Shown: one piece after another, positions 1 to 8,562 of the stretch
How the letters are laid out: each line of letters begins with the position of its first letter
How positions within the stretch are numbered: position 1 is the first letter of the stretch
Assembly: GCF_014193895.1 (NCBI RefSeq)
Contig: NZ_BLZR01000001.1
Location: forward strand, 2,046,001 to 2,110,000
Source: Clostridium fungisolvens
GTDB lineage: Bacteria > Bacillota > Clostridia > Clostridiales > Clostridiaceae
Reading direction: 5' to 3'
Length of the DNA: 64,000 bases
Translations under genes and position numbers: made by a program
Notes under the pieces: model-generated
Seen by the model: the letters and a program-made list of their open reading frames with translations, nothing else
Database searches by the model: none
What the model was told of the DNA's origin: nothing

Positions 1-227
1 ATATAGCCGAAAGGTTATATATAGTTGTGTAAATATGTAATAGGGTCGAGTGAACCATTAATATTGGTAGTGATGTGCTTTTTTATGGTCGAAAGATTAT
101 AATCAGGTGATAAATTATCTTTATTAGTGCTAACCACATCACTATGTTTCTTATTTTTTAAAATTAAGGTTAATATTTATACCTAAATATTTAGAGATAG
201 TCTATGAAGACTACCTCATTTTTTTTG
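1..227 (+). ncRNA. 3' part of a structured RNA ending at an intrinsic terminator (identity unknown)
   Basis: No reading frame is seen here. The + strand folds well: positions 2-21 form an 8-bp stem closed by a GAAA tetraloop, about 85-102 form a second 7-bp stem with a GAAA loop, and TAGTGATGTG (about 69-78) pairs with CACATCACTA (about 135-144) to enclose the second hairpin. A + strand terminator follows (GAGATAGTCT, loop ATGA, AGACTACCTC, then eight T), at 194-227. Only the + strand has the U-tail in the right place, and the neighbouring exporter genes run the other way, so this looks like the end of a + strand non-coding transcript that starts upstream of the window. I do not recognise the family. 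Confidence 0.5.
194..227 (+). terminator. Intrinsic terminator of the structured RNA
   Basis: A 10-bp stem (one G-T type mismatch) with an ATGA loop is followed by TTTTTTTT. It faces the 3' end of the minus-strand exporter operon. Confidence 0.7.
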
Positions 228-268
228 TAAAATAATAATTTATAGATAAAACGACTTCAAACATATAG

Positions 269-706
269 TTAATTGTAATTTTTATATATCTTTGATATAA
301 AGCCAAAAAATGCTGAAGATAGCATGATTCCAAAGGCAATAGCTCCTGCAATTCCAAGCATTAGTACTCCACTATTTTGGGCAGCAGTAAAATTGCTTTG
401 AACAAGGTAAGTTATAGTACTATAGGCCGTAATTCCAGGTACTAAAGGAAAGATACCAGGTACGTAAAACATGGAAGCGGGAGTTTTTATAACTCGCGCC
501 ATCAGTTCACTATAGGCATTTACCACTAAAGCTCCCAAAAATGAACTTAACACTTCACTGCTTGTCTTATTTAAAACAATACTGTACACAATCCAACCAA
601 GGGCTCCCCCTATTCCAGCATAGATGATTTTTTTTCTATCAATGTTAAATAGTATTACAGGAAATACACTTCCTACAAACGCTAAAGCAATCATTTTTAT
701 TGACAT
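269..706 (-). CDS. Threonine/serine exporter, small subunit (ThrE_2, DUF3815 type)
   Basis: A 145-residue hydrophobic protein with about four to five membrane segments. It matches the small half of split ThrE-type exporters, with the typical stretch FYVPGIFPLVPG around residues 79-90. It lies 1 bp after the larger half (708-1466) in the same operon, and the two together equal one full-length ThrE carrier. The start ATG has an AGGA motif 9 bp upstream. The family exports threonine and serine across the cytoplasmic membrane. The substrate here is inferred from the family. Confidence 0.85.
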   Translation of the reverse strand: MSIKMIALAFVGSVFPVILFNIDRKKIIYAGIGGALGWIVYSIVLNKTSSEVLSSFLGALVVNAYSELMARVIKTPASMFYVPGIFPLVPGITAYSTITYLVQSNFTAAQNSGVLMLGIAGAIAFGIMLSSAFFGFISKIYKNYN

Positions 707-707
707 A

Positions 708-1466
708 TCAATAGAATCCTTTCATACCTATAAGCAGAGCAGTACCTACTCCTGCGCTTACAGCAGTTATGATTATTAATGCTTCACAGAATTTAGCTAT
801 ACCAGCAGAAAAATAACCGAAAATAACATCCTTAATTCCATTTGTGAGAACTACCCCAGGAAGTAGAATCATAATTGATCCAGTTATTACGTTATTTTCT
901 TTTATAGAAGGAAATAGTATATGTGAGAGTAGGCTTGTTCCACCGATAATAAAGCCAGCTAAATAATATTTGAAAAATTGAGAAATACCAAAGTTTGAAA
1001 TCTTTTCAGTAATTAAGTAAGTGATAAGACATACAAATATTGAGGCTATTCCATCAATAAGTGAACCATTAAAAAACAATGAGTAAACAAATCCCGTCAT
1101 ACAGGAAGCAAAAATACGGACAGGGAAAGTGAAAGTTGGAGAGTCCTGTATAGATTCCAGTATTTTTATTGCATCTTCATAAGATATCTTATTATTTTTA
1201 AGTTTCCTTGAAAAGGAATTTATTAGTTCTATTCTATATAAATCAACTTGCTTAGGACACACCTTTTTCATTGATGTAACCTTTCTGTGTGCAGAATCTT
1301 GAGTTGATAATAATATACCATTAGACATTGATAAGCACTCAGCATTTAACCCGTAGGATTGACAAATAGATGAAACAGTTCCCTCTATTCTATGCGTCTC
1401 AGCACCATTTTCTAATAGTATGCCGCCTGCCATAAGAGCAATTTCGCTAACATTTTCTACAGTCAT
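708..1466 (-). CDS. Threonine/serine exporter, large subunit (ThrE, DUF1212 type)
   Basis: A 252-residue protein. The N-terminal cytoplasmic part (about residues 1-115) carries the motif GGILLENGAETHRIE at 14-28, typical of the DUF1212 half of ThrE. Five or so membrane helices follow from about residue 118. The ribosome binding site AAAGGAG precedes the ATG. It forms a two-gene operon with the small subunit immediately downstream, the usual split arrangement in Firmicutes. Role: export of threonine/serine, probably driven by the proton gradient (family knowledge). Confidence 0.88.
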   Translation of the reverse strand: MTVENVSEIALMAGGILLENGAETHRIEGTVSSICQSYGLNAECLSMSNGILLSTQDSAHRKVTSMKKVCPKQVDLYRIELINSFSRKLKNNKISYEDAIKILESIQDSPTFTFPVRIFASCMTGFVYSLFFNGSLIDGIASIFVCLITYLITEKISNFGISQFFKYYLAGFIIGGTSLLSHILFPSIKENNVITGSIMILLPGVVLTNGIKDVIFGYFSAGIAKFCEALIIITAVSAGVGTALLIGMKGFY

Positions 1467-1550
1467 AAAAAATCTCCTTTAAAGCAATACTATATAACTT
1501 TAATTCCTTTTATATGGTATCAAGAATGATATTTTAATGCAAGCTTAATA

Positions 1551-1586
1551 AGGCCACACAATCAAAAGCAAATAATTGTGTGGCTT
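1551..1586 (-). terminator. Stem-loop after the small membrane protein gene
   Basis: AGGCCACACAAT pairs with ATTGTGTGGCTT around a 12-base loop. The U-run on the minus side is weak (TTATTAAG). Confidence 0.5.
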
Positions 1587-1664
1587 AAGGTTTAAAGATG
1601 CTTATTTTAAGTTTATGCAGATACTGAATAATTTTTTAAGGATATATATTCTTGATGAGATATG

Positions 1665-1919
1665 TTATCTTTTTTTATTCTTTTTTCTTTTTGTATTTTT
1701 TTTAATATTATTCTTAGAAACAGCACTATTAACCACAACAGTTTTCTTTGGTTTTCCTATTGAAAGAAAGTCCATTGCAGCAAACATCAAAAATAAAAAT
1801 GCTAGGAAAATAAAGGTTGGACCACCTAAGTTTTTATTTATATTTGCAAAACCTGTAATTAAAAATAGACCTATTATAATACCATAAAAAGTTATTGAAA
1901 CTTTTTTTGATTTTTCCAT
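1665..1919 (-). CDS. Small membrane protein of unknown function
   Basis: Eighty-four residues with two membrane helices (about residues 9-26 and 31-50) and a very basic Lys/Arg/Asn-rich tail (NTKRKKNKKR). I chose ATG at 1919 because GGAG lies 8 bp upstream; a TTG two codons earlier is too close to that site. An overlapping frame on the + strand has no ribosome binding site. The gene is followed by the stem-loop at 1551-1586. I do not recognise the family; small two-helix proteins with a basic tail are common in clostridia. Confidence 0.6.
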   Translation of the reverse strand: MEKSKKVSITFYGIIIGLFLITGFANINKNLGGPTFIFLAFLFLMFAAMDFLSIGKPKKTVVVNSAVSKNNIKKNTKRKKNKKR

Positions 1920-1925
1920 GAGCAA

Positions 1926-2283
1926 TGCTCCTCTCTACAAAAATTAAAAATATTATTACTTATAAGAATATTATAATATCGTTTTCATTAAAAGTACAGA
2001 GGTTGTCCTAATTAGTGATGGGTTTTAACTTCATAGAAGCAATTAGAGAAAAAATAGTAAGTAGATGCCTAAGCACATGTTTATTTAAAATCTCAATAAA
2101 ATGGTTTATAATCAAATGTGTAATATAAGATTCATCGAAATCTTTACTTTGAGTGTAAGGATTGAAGTAGTTTATCTATAATTAAACAATTATTAAGTGA
2201 AGTTCTAAATTACAAACTTTAGAAAAGAAAATTAATATATTAAAACATGTTAATAAAAATATATAAATTTAGGAGGTACTTTT
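1926..2283. other. Intergenic gap with a half copy of the MITE-like repeat
   Basis: This AT-rich stretch lies between the small membrane protein and yjjI. Apart from the repeat half-copy at 2126-2177 and the AGGAGG-like site just before 2284, I see no gene or clear promoter. Confidence 0.5.
2126..2177 (+). repeat. MITE-like repeat, right half only (copy A)
   Basis: The segment with core GATTCATCGAAATCTTTA and end TGAAGTAGTTTATCT matches the right half of the complete copy at 56486-56580. The left half is not recognisable. Confidence 0.6.
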
Positions 2284-3810
2284 ATGATATCTAAGACTAG
2301 CGATATTTATGATATAGCAACAAGTAAAAGTTTAACGTACCAACAAAAGCTTTTTAATTTGGCTAATGTAGCAGAAAGACTTTTAGACCCACGAGAAATA
2401 CTAGGATATACAGAAGAGGAAATGAAATATATAGAGGATGAAATGATTTGTGACCTTAATGAAGGCTATGCAATCTACAGACCAAGATATATTGTTCCTG
2501 ATTACTCTGTATTACTTGAGAAAGGTTGCAAGTTTTTAGATCTAAAGGCTCCAACTGATTTAGACGAGCTACTTGATAGCTTATTAATATTATATGTTCA
2601 TATACCATCTATAACTTCCTTCCCTGTATATATAGGAGATTTGGATAAGCTTATGGAACCTTTTATAACAGATGAAGAAAGCGATTATAAAAAGATAAAA
2701 AGATTTTTAAATCATGTAGATAAAACAATTGTTGATTCTTTCTGTCATGCTGATATAGGACCAGAAAAAACTAGAGCAGGAGAATTGATTTTAAGAGCTA
2801 TAGTTGAACTTCAAAATCCAACACCTAATATGTCTATAAGATATGATAAAGATATCACTCCAAGAGACTTTGCATTAAAAGCTGCAGAAGCTTGTTTGAA
2901 AGTGTCTAAGCCATCTTTTAGTAACAATAAAAAATATACAGAAGATGTTGGTGACCATAGAATAGTAAGCTGTTATAATGCACTACCAAACGGTGGAGGG
3001 GCTTATACTCTTCCAAGACTTAGACTTGGAACTATAGTTAAAGGAATAAGTTCTCTTGAAGAGCTTTTAAATGAAAAGCTTCCAAAAATAACAAAAGCTA
3101 TGGCAACAATGATGGATAAAAGAATAAAATTTCTAGTTGAAAAATCAAATTTCTTTGAAAGCTCTTTTTTAGTAAAAGAAGGTTTTCTTAAAAGAGAGAA
3201 TTTTTCTGCAATGTTTGGTATAGTTGGGCTTGCTGATTCTGTTAATTACATTTTAAACCTTGAAGGCTCAGAAGAAAGATTTGGAGCTTCTAAAAGAGGA
3301 GACGAAATAGCGCATAGTATATTGAAGCTGGTTGAAAAGATTGCAAATGAACATGAAGCTGTTTACTGTGAAAGAACTGACAACAAATATCTTCTTCATG
3401 CACAAGTTGGTGCTAGTTTAAGTGAAGAAGATCACAACAACACACCAGCTCATAGAGTGCCTGTTGGAGAAGAACCAATTCTTCCAGTTCATATAAAACA
3501 AGCAATGCCTTTCCATGTTTATTTCACTTCTGGTACTGGTGATTTGTTTGCTTTAGATCAAACATATTTAAATAAACTAGATGCTGTATTAGATATAATT
3601 GATGGTGCTTTTGCTGCAGGTGGAAGATACCTAACTACTTATCTTCACAATACTGATTTGATAAGAGTTACTGGTTATCTTGTTAAGAAAAGTGAGATAA
3701 TGAAAGTACGTGAAGGTGAAGCGGTACTTAGAGACACTGATATCTTAGGTTCTGGTTCAAATACAATGGCACGTGTTCTTGATAGAAGAGTGAGAAAAGA
3801 TGGAAACTAA
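2284..3810 (+). CDS. yjjI: YjjI-family glycine radical enzyme
   Basis: The 508 residues match the YjjI (DUF3029) branch of glycyl radical enzymes. The C-terminal glycyl-radical loop is RVTGYLV with Gly464 as the likely radical site. SCYNALPNGGG places a candidate catalytic cysteine at Cys230. It is shorter than pyruvate formate-lyase-type enzymes (about 750 residues), as expected for YjjI. The activase gene yjjW overlaps its 3' end by 11 bp, so the two are translationally linked. The radical protein would act in the cytoplasm under anaerobic conditions. The substrate is not established to my knowledge, and no neighbouring enzyme gene or microcompartment shell gene hints at one. Confidence 0.9.
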   Translation: MISKTSDIYDIATSKSLTYQQKLFNLANVAERLLDPREILGYTEEEMKYIEDEMICDLNEGYAIYRPRYIVPDYSVLLEKGCKFLDLKAPTDLDELLDSLLILYVHIPSITSFPVYIGDLDKLMEPFITDEESDYKKIKRFLNHVDKTIVDSFCHADIGPEKTRAGELILRAIVELQNPTPNMSIRYDKDITPRDFALKAAEACLKVSKPSFSNNKKYTEDVGDHRIVSCYNALPNGGGAYTLPRLRLGTIVKGISSLEELLNEKLPKITKAMATMMDKRIKFLVEKSNFFESSFLVKEGFLKRENFSAMFGIVGLADSVNYILNLEGSEERFGASKRGDEIAHSILKLVEKIANEHEAVYCERTDNKYLLHAQVGASLSEEDHNNTPAHRVPVGEEPILPVHIKQAMPFHVYFTSGTGDLFALDQTYLNKLDAVLDIIDGAFAAGGRYLTTYLHNTDLIRVTGYLVKKSEIMKVREGEAVLRDTDILGSGSNTMARVLDRRVRKDGN

Positions 3811-4654
3811 AGTTCCTGTAAATAAAATTATACCTTTTTCAAATGTAGATGGGCCAGGCAATAGATTGGCTATATTCTTTCAAGGTTGTAATATTAGTTG
3901 TGTCTATTGCCATAATCCTGAGACTATTAACCTTTGTTCTAATTGTAAATTATGTGCTCCAGGATGCCCTGTAAAGGCTATTAAAGAAGCAGATGGGAAA
4001 GTAGTTTTTAATGATAAACTTTGTGTTGAATGTGATAAGTGTATAAAGACATGCAAAACTAAGTCTTCTCCAAGAACGAAAAACTACAGTGTAGATGAGC
4101 TAATTGAAATAATCGAGGAATACAAGCTTTTTATAAGAGGCATAACTGTTTCAGGTGGTGAGCCGACATTAAAAGCACCTTTTATAGCTGAGCTTTTTAA
4201 AAAAGTTAAGAGCTTAGGCCTTACTTGTTTTGTAGATACCAATGGTTTTTTTGAAAAGGATAGTATTTCTGAGCTTATTGAAGTTACTGATAAATTTATG
4301 GTTGATATAAAAGCTATAGATAAGCTAGAAACTTTGTGTGATACTAAGATGAAAAATAATTTAGATAATCTAAAGTATCTTCTGAGTATTGATAAAGTTT
4401 ATGAAGTAAGAACTGTGTTGATTGAAGATCTGATGGATTTAGATAATACAGTTGTTACTGTAGCAAATATTCTTAAAGCCTATCCTGAGGTAATATATAA
4501 ACTCATAAGGGTTCATACTGAAGGGTTAAAAGATGATCAAAAGGAAAAAATAAAAGATAAAATTCCGACAAAAGAGCGAATGAATTATATTGAAAAGCTT
4601 GTAAGAGGAATTGGAGTTGAAAAAGTTGAAATTATTGATACACCAATAATATAG
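3800..4654 (+). CDS. yjjW: YjjW-family glycyl radical enzyme activase
   Basis: A 284-residue radical SAM protein. The motif CNISCVYC (residues 30-37) binds the SAM-linked 4Fe-4S cluster. An inserted ferredoxin-like segment (CSNCKLCAPGCP and CVECDKCIKTC, about residues 46-90) supplies two more clusters, as in glycyl radical activases. GGEP-type motif SGGEP follows at about 118. It would abstract hydrogen from Gly464 of the upstream YjjI using the 5'-deoxyadenosyl radical. The start lies inside yjjI, and the operon ends at the terminator at 4788. Confidence 0.9.
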   Translation: METKVPVNKIIPFSNVDGPGNRLAIFFQGCNISCVYCHNPETINLCSNCKLCAPGCPVKAIKEADGKVVFNDKLCVECDKCIKTCKTKSSPRTKNYSVDELIEIIEEYKLFIRGITVSGGEPTLKAPFIAELFKKVKSLGLTCFVDTNGFFEKDSISELIEVTDKFMVDIKAIDKLETLCDTKMKNNLDNLKYLLSIDKVYEVRTVLIEDLMDLDNTVVTVANILKAYPEVIYKLIRVHTEGLKDDQKEKIKDKIPTKERMNYIEKLVRGIGVEKVEIIDTPII

Positions 4655-4704
4655 TTTGGAAATTGAATTTAAGCCAAGATAGTGAATATTGCTACTGATT
4701 AAGC

Positions 4705-4779
4705 AGATAAACTACAAATAAAGATTTCGATGATTCTACGAATCTTTATTTGGATAAATTCTAATATGAAGTAATCTAT
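4705..4779 (-). repeat. MITE-like repeat (copy B)
   Basis: Read on the minus strand it matches copy C at 12085 almost base for base over the segment from TACTTCATATTAGAATTTAT to the CGAAATCTTTAT core. It also holds an internal hairpin (AAATAAAGATT...AATCTTTATTT). It sits between yjjW and its terminator. Confidence 0.75.
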
Positions 4780-4787
4780 TTAAATAT

Positions 4788-4829
4788 AAAAGTACTCTGA
4801 ATATATGAAGATGTATTAGAGTACTTTTT
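4788..4829 (+). terminator. Terminator of yjjI-yjjW
   Basis: AAAAGTACTCT pairs with AGAGTACTTTTT around a 19-base loop, with a T-rich tail. Confidence 0.7.
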
Positions 4830-5369
4830 CTTTGGTGAAATTAGAAATAGCTTATTAAAAGTTTGATATATGCGCAATTTCAATAAATAAAGAATAAAGT
4901 TTCTATCTATAATTAAAACTATATGTTATTATTAATTGTTACATAAAATGCAGTTATAAAATTATGAGATATATCTTAATCTATAGTGTTCCAATATTAA
5001 TCGTTAATTTATACCTTATCAAAAGTATTAAGATGCTAAGATTTTTGAGTAAGTTTAAATTGAATTTCATTAGAGAACCTATAGCTAGACTATTCTTTTG
5101 TTTCTTGAATTTAAAGTAATAATAAGGATAGTGAATTGATTTTACTGTAGGCAAATTTATTAAATATATTAGGTGTGTTCGTTTGACAATTAGATACGCG
5201 ATTAGATTTTATGTTTAAAAAATGAAAAGATTTAAAGATGTACTATTTTGATTTGAAAATATAAATTTTATTAAAGTTGTGCATCATATTTAAGGCAAGA
5301 TGAGTTTTAAGTGATATATCTTATGTAAGTGTATAAAGGTAAACTATATAAAGAAGAAAGGTAATTATA
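4830..5369. other. Long AT-rich leader region before the DEAD-box gene
   Basis: No reading frame of note is seen. A TTGACA at about 5182 could belong to a promoter. The long distance to the start codon is compatible with a long untranslated leader, as known for cold-inducible RNA helicase genes, but no defined structure is visible. Confidence 0.3.
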
Positions 5370-6476
5370 ATGAATTTTAAAGAACTTGGAATTAATGAAG
5401 AAATAATAAAAGTATTAAAAAAGTCAGGAATTACAACTCCTACTCAAATACAACAAGAAAGTATCCAGTTTGTAAGATCTGGTAGAGATGTTATAGCAGA
5501 AGCTCAAACTGGAACAGGAAAGACTTTAGCATTTTTGCTGCCTATTTTTGAAAATCTTTGGGGTAAAACTGATACTGTGCAGGCTTTGATACTAACTCCA
5601 ACTAGAGAATTAGCAATCCAGATAACAGAACAAGCAAATAAACTTAAAGAGGCTAAGGATATTAATATTTTAGCAGCATATGGTGGTAAAGATATTGATG
5701 GGCAGCTTAGAAAACTTAAAGGTAACATACATTTAATAATAGCAACACCAGGAAGGTTACTAGATCATATTAAAAGAAAAGCTGTTGACCTGTCAAAGCT
5801 AAAGACTTTTGTTTTAGACGAAGCAGACCAAATGCTTCTTATGGGATTTAAAAACGAAGTAGAATCTATAATGAAAGAAACTTCAAAGAAAAGACAGATT
5901 CTTTGTTTTTCAGCAACAATGGATTCACAGGTCAAAAAATTGGCATATAGATATATGAAAGATCCTGTTGTGGTTTCAGTAAAGAAATCACAGGAAATCA
6001 CCCTTGATAACATTAAACAGGAAGTTGTAGAAACTACAGATAGGAATAAGCAAGATGCTCTTTGCAAAGTGCTAGACGAAGATAATCCGTTTATGTCCAT
6101 AATATTCTGTAGAACTAAAAGAAGAGCGGATGACTTAGAAGAAGCTCTTCATAAACGTGGTTATAACTGTGAAAAGCTTCATGGGGATTTGATTCAGTCT
6201 AAGCGTGAAAAAGTTATGAAAGCATTTAGAAATGCTGAAATTCAGTATTTAATAGCTACTGATGTTGCAGCTAGAGGACTAGATGTAACTGGAGTAGGGC
6301 ATATATATAATTATGATATACCAGAAAATGCAGAAGGGTATATTCATCGTATAGGAAGAACTGGTAGAGCTGGAGAAGAAGGCTATACTTGTCTCTTCAT
6401 AGATCCAAAGAATAAGAGAGATTTAGAGGAAATTGAAAGAGCTATAAAATATAAGATACCAAGAAGAAGTTTATAG
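5370..6476 (+). CDS. DEAD-box ATP-dependent RNA helicase
   Basis: A 368-residue minimal helicase with both RecA-like domains. Motifs seen in order: Q motif (GITTPTQIQ), Walker A AQTGTGKT, PTRELAIQ, the DEAD box in LDEADQML, SAT, and HRIGRTGRAG. The protein stops right after the core and lacks the C-terminal RNA-binding domain of CshA/DbpA-type helicases. Role: ATP-driven RNA unwinding in ribosome assembly or mRNA turnover, probably at low temperature (family inference). It is a single gene with its own terminator. Confidence 0.92.
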   Translation: MNFKELGINEEIIKVLKKSGITTPTQIQQESIQFVRSGRDVIAEAQTGTGKTLAFLLPIFENLWGKTDTVQALILTPTRELAIQITEQANKLKEAKDINILAAYGGKDIDGQLRKLKGNIHLIIATPGRLLDHIKRKAVDLSKLKTFVLDEADQMLLMGFKNEVESIMKETSKKRQILCFSATMDSQVKKLAYRYMKDPVVVSVKKSQEITLDNIKQEVVETTDRNKQDALCKVLDEDNPFMSIIFCRTKRRADDLEEALHKRGYNCEKLHGDLIQSKREKVMKAFRNAEIQYLIATDVAARGLDVTGVGHIYNYDIPENAEGYIHRIGRTGRAGEEGYTCLFIDPKNKRDLEEIERAIKYKIPRRSL

Positions 6477-6482
6477 AAAATG

Positions 6483-6530
6483 AGGACCTAATCTAATCAT
6501 ATTATATGATTAGACTAGGTCTTTCATTTT
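6483..6530. terminator. Bidirectional terminator between convergent genes
   Basis: AGACCTAGTCTAATCA-type arms of about 16 bp (GACCTAATCTAATCA with TGATTAGACTAGGTC) around a short AT loop. It has T-rich flanks on both strands and serves the helicase and the small minus-strand gene at 6560. Confidence 0.8.
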
Positions 6531-6559
6531 AGGATATGTTTGATGTTAAGCTTAAGTGG

Positions 6560-6730
6560 CTATCTTTTATCTTTCATATCATTATTAGTTTTTTCGGCTA
6601 TGTATATGTCAAAAGCTTTTATCCCTCTATTACAAAGCTTTACGAAAAGAACAAAACCATAAATGCCAAGCGCGAAAAATACAAATGGAAACAAAGAAAC
6701 TATAAACTCAAATATACTAAATTTAAGCAA
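6560..6730 (-). CDS. Small membrane protein with a TTG start
   Basis: A 56-residue frame on the minus strand starts with TTG at 6730 behind a strong GGGGGAGA site. The product begins MLKFSIFEFIVSLFPFVFFA, giving one hydrophobic helix (about residues 4-32), a short basic turn (KLCNRGIKAFD) and a polar end. It is convergent with the helicase gene and shares its terminator. The ribosome binding site, hydrophobic pattern and terminator support it over the overlapping + strand frame. Function unknown; such single-helix proteins are common in Clostridium. Confidence 0.65.
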   Translation of the reverse strand: MLKFSIFEFIVSLFPFVFFALGIYGFVLFVKLCNRGIKAFDIYIAEKTNNDMKDKR

Positions 6731-6982
6731 TATTATCTCCCCCTTAATAGTATATAAAAACTATATTTTTTAAAAATAAGATTTTTATATTCTATCACAA
6801 AGTGGCTTGTCAGTATACATAAACTTGAAATCATTACAATATTATACTCATTGCGAGATAAGTTTTTTGTTTGAATATAATTTAATAAATGCATAATATT
6901 AAATGAAATTATTCAGAATAATATAAATAAATGTCATAAAAATAATCTTATAAATATAAGTTAAAGTAACACATAATATAGG

Positions 6983-7011
6983 TTGACATATTATAGATAA
7001 AATGATACTAT
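6983..7011 (+). promoter_or_regulatory. Promoter of the amino-acid ABC operon
   Basis: TTGACA (6983-6988), a 17-bp spacer and TACTAT (7006-7011) lie about 50 bp before the lipoprotein gene. I see no T-box or other riboswitch in the short leader. Confidence 0.65.
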
Positions 7012-7060
7012 ACCTATAACATACTAAATTGATAATAATACTAGGAATTGAGGGAGAAAA

Positions 7061-7858
7061 ATGAAAAAGATAGCATTACTTATGGGCGCTTTACTAATTG
7101 CAACAGTAGGATTGGTTGGATGTACATCAAAGAGTAACGATACAACTAAAACTACAAACTTATTAGAAAGTATAAAAAAACAAGGAACAATCAAAATAGG
7201 AACCGAAGGTACTTATGCACCGTACACATTCCATGACAGCACTGGAAAGTTAGTTGGCTTTGATGTTGAAATTGCAGAAGAGGTGGCTAAAAGATTAGGG
7301 GTTAAGCCTGAGTTTGTTGAAACAAAATGGGACGGAATGCTTGCTGGTTTAGATGCGAAAAGATTTGATATTGTTGTAAACCAAGTAGGAATAAATGAAG
7401 AAAGAAAACAAAAATATGATTTCTCAGATCCTTATGTAACTTCAAGAGCAGTACTTATAGTTAAGAGTGATAACAATACTATAAAAACTTTTGAAGATCT
7501 TAAGGGTAAAAAAGCAGCACAAACTTTAACAAGTAATTTAGGAAAACTAGCAAAGGAAAATGGTGCTGAAATAGTTACTTCAGATGGGTTTAATCAATCT
7601 ATAGATTTATTACTTGCTGGAAGAGCAGATGCAACTATAAACGATAGTTTATCTTTCTATGATCTAAAGAAGCAAAAACCTGATCTTGCAGTAAAGATAG
7701 CTGCAGAAAAGAAGGATGCAGATCAAAATGCTATTCTCATAAATAAAGGAAATAAAGAGTTAGTAGATGCAATAAATAAAGCGTTAGCAGATATGAAGAG
7801 TGATGGTACTTATCTAAAAATATCAAACAAATACTTTAATACAGACGTATCTAAGTAG
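7061..7858 (+). CDS. Amino-acid ABC transporter substrate-binding lipoprotein (cystine-type)
   Basis: A 265-residue extracellular binding protein of family 3. The N-terminal signal ends in the lipobox LVGC with the lipidated Cys21. The mature part begins GTEGTYAPYTFHD and contains GFDVEIAEEVAKRLG, the pattern of the cystine binders TcyA/YckK. Length also matches TcyA. The permease (8 bp downstream) and ATPase follow in one operon. It would capture cystine or a related polar amino acid at the outer face of the membrane. The exact substrate is inferred. Confidence 0.85.
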   Translation: MKKIALLMGALLIATVGLVGCTSKSNDTTKTTNLLESIKKQGTIKIGTEGTYAPYTFHDSTGKLVGFDVEIAEEVAKRLGVKPEFVETKWDGMLAGLDAKRFDIVVNQVGINEERKQKYDFSDPYVTSRAVLIVKSDNNTIKTFEDLKGKKAAQTLTSNLGKLAKENGAEIVTSDGFNQSIDLLLAGRADATINDSLSFYDLKKQKPDLAVKIAAEKKDADQNAILINKGNKELVDAINKALADMKSDGTYLKISNKYFNTDVSK

Positions 7859-7866
7859 GATATAAA

Positions 7867-8550
7867 ATGGTATTTGACGAAAGTACTACGAGAATAATTA
7901 ATATTCTGTTAGATGCATTTTGGCCAATATTAAAAGCAGGCTTGGTTTTTACCATGCCTGTTACCATCATATCTTTTATATTAGGCTTAATTGTAGCACT
8001 TTTTACTGCTCTTTGTAGATTATCAAATTCAAAAATTTTAAATGGAATAGCAAAATTCTATGTTTGGATAATAAGAGGAACTCCTTTATTGGTACAATTA
8101 TTTATAATTTTCTATGGATTGCCTAAGATAGGTGTTGTATTAGATCCATTACCTTCTGCTATTATCGCGTTTACTTTAAGTGTAGGAGCATATAACTCGG
8201 AAGTTATTAGAGCAGCGATATTATCAATTCCAAAAGGACAATGGGAATCTGCATTTTCACTTGGGATGAGCAGAAATAAAGCTCTTAGAAGAATTATTTT
8301 GCCACAGGCAACTAGAGTTTCAGTACCGCCTTTATTTAACTCTTTTATAAGTTTAGTAAAGGATACTTCATTGGCAGCAACTATAACTTTAACAGAAATG
8401 TTTCAGATTGCTCAAAGAGTTACTGCAACAACTTATGAACCACTATGGCTTTATACAGAGGCTGCTGTAGTTTATCTGATATTCTGTACTGTACTCTCTG
8501 CAATTCAAAGAAGAATAGAAGTAAGACTAGAAAAATATGTTGCTAAGTGA
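7867..8550 (+). CDS. Amino-acid ABC transporter permease
   Basis: A 227-residue membrane subunit with about five helices. It carries the HisM/GlnP-type ABC contact loop (EVIRAAILSIPKGQWESAFSLGM, residues 115-137). The region IIRGTPLLVQLF is typical of the polar amino-acid uptake family. It would pair with the binding protein before it and the ATPase after it, probably as a homodimer because only one permease gene is present. Confidence 0.9.
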   Translation: MVFDESTTRIINILLDAFWPILKAGLVFTMPVTIISFILGLIVALFTALCRLSNSKILNGIAKFYVWIIRGTPLLVQLFIIFYGLPKIGVVLDPLPSAIIAFTLSVGAYNSEVIRAAILSIPKGQWESAFSLGMSRNKALRRIILPQATRVSVPPLFNSFISLVKDTSLAATITLTEMFQIAQRVTATTYEPLWLYTEAAVVYLIFCTVLSAIQRRIEVRLEKYVAK

Positions 8551-8562
8551 TGGAGGAGTACA

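Noticed and set aside
1576..1887. A 103-codon + strand frame
   Set aside because: It is antisense to the small membrane gene at 1665-1919 and lacks a ribosome site.
6536..6757. A 73-codon + strand frame
   Set aside because: It lies over the minus-strand small membrane gene at 6560-6730, which has a strong ribosome site and hydrophobic pattern; the + frame has none and overlaps the helicase terminator region.
6731..7060. Riboswitch or T-box before the cystine-type ABC operon
   Set aside because: After the promoter at 6983-7011 only about 45 bases of leader remain, too short for such elements.
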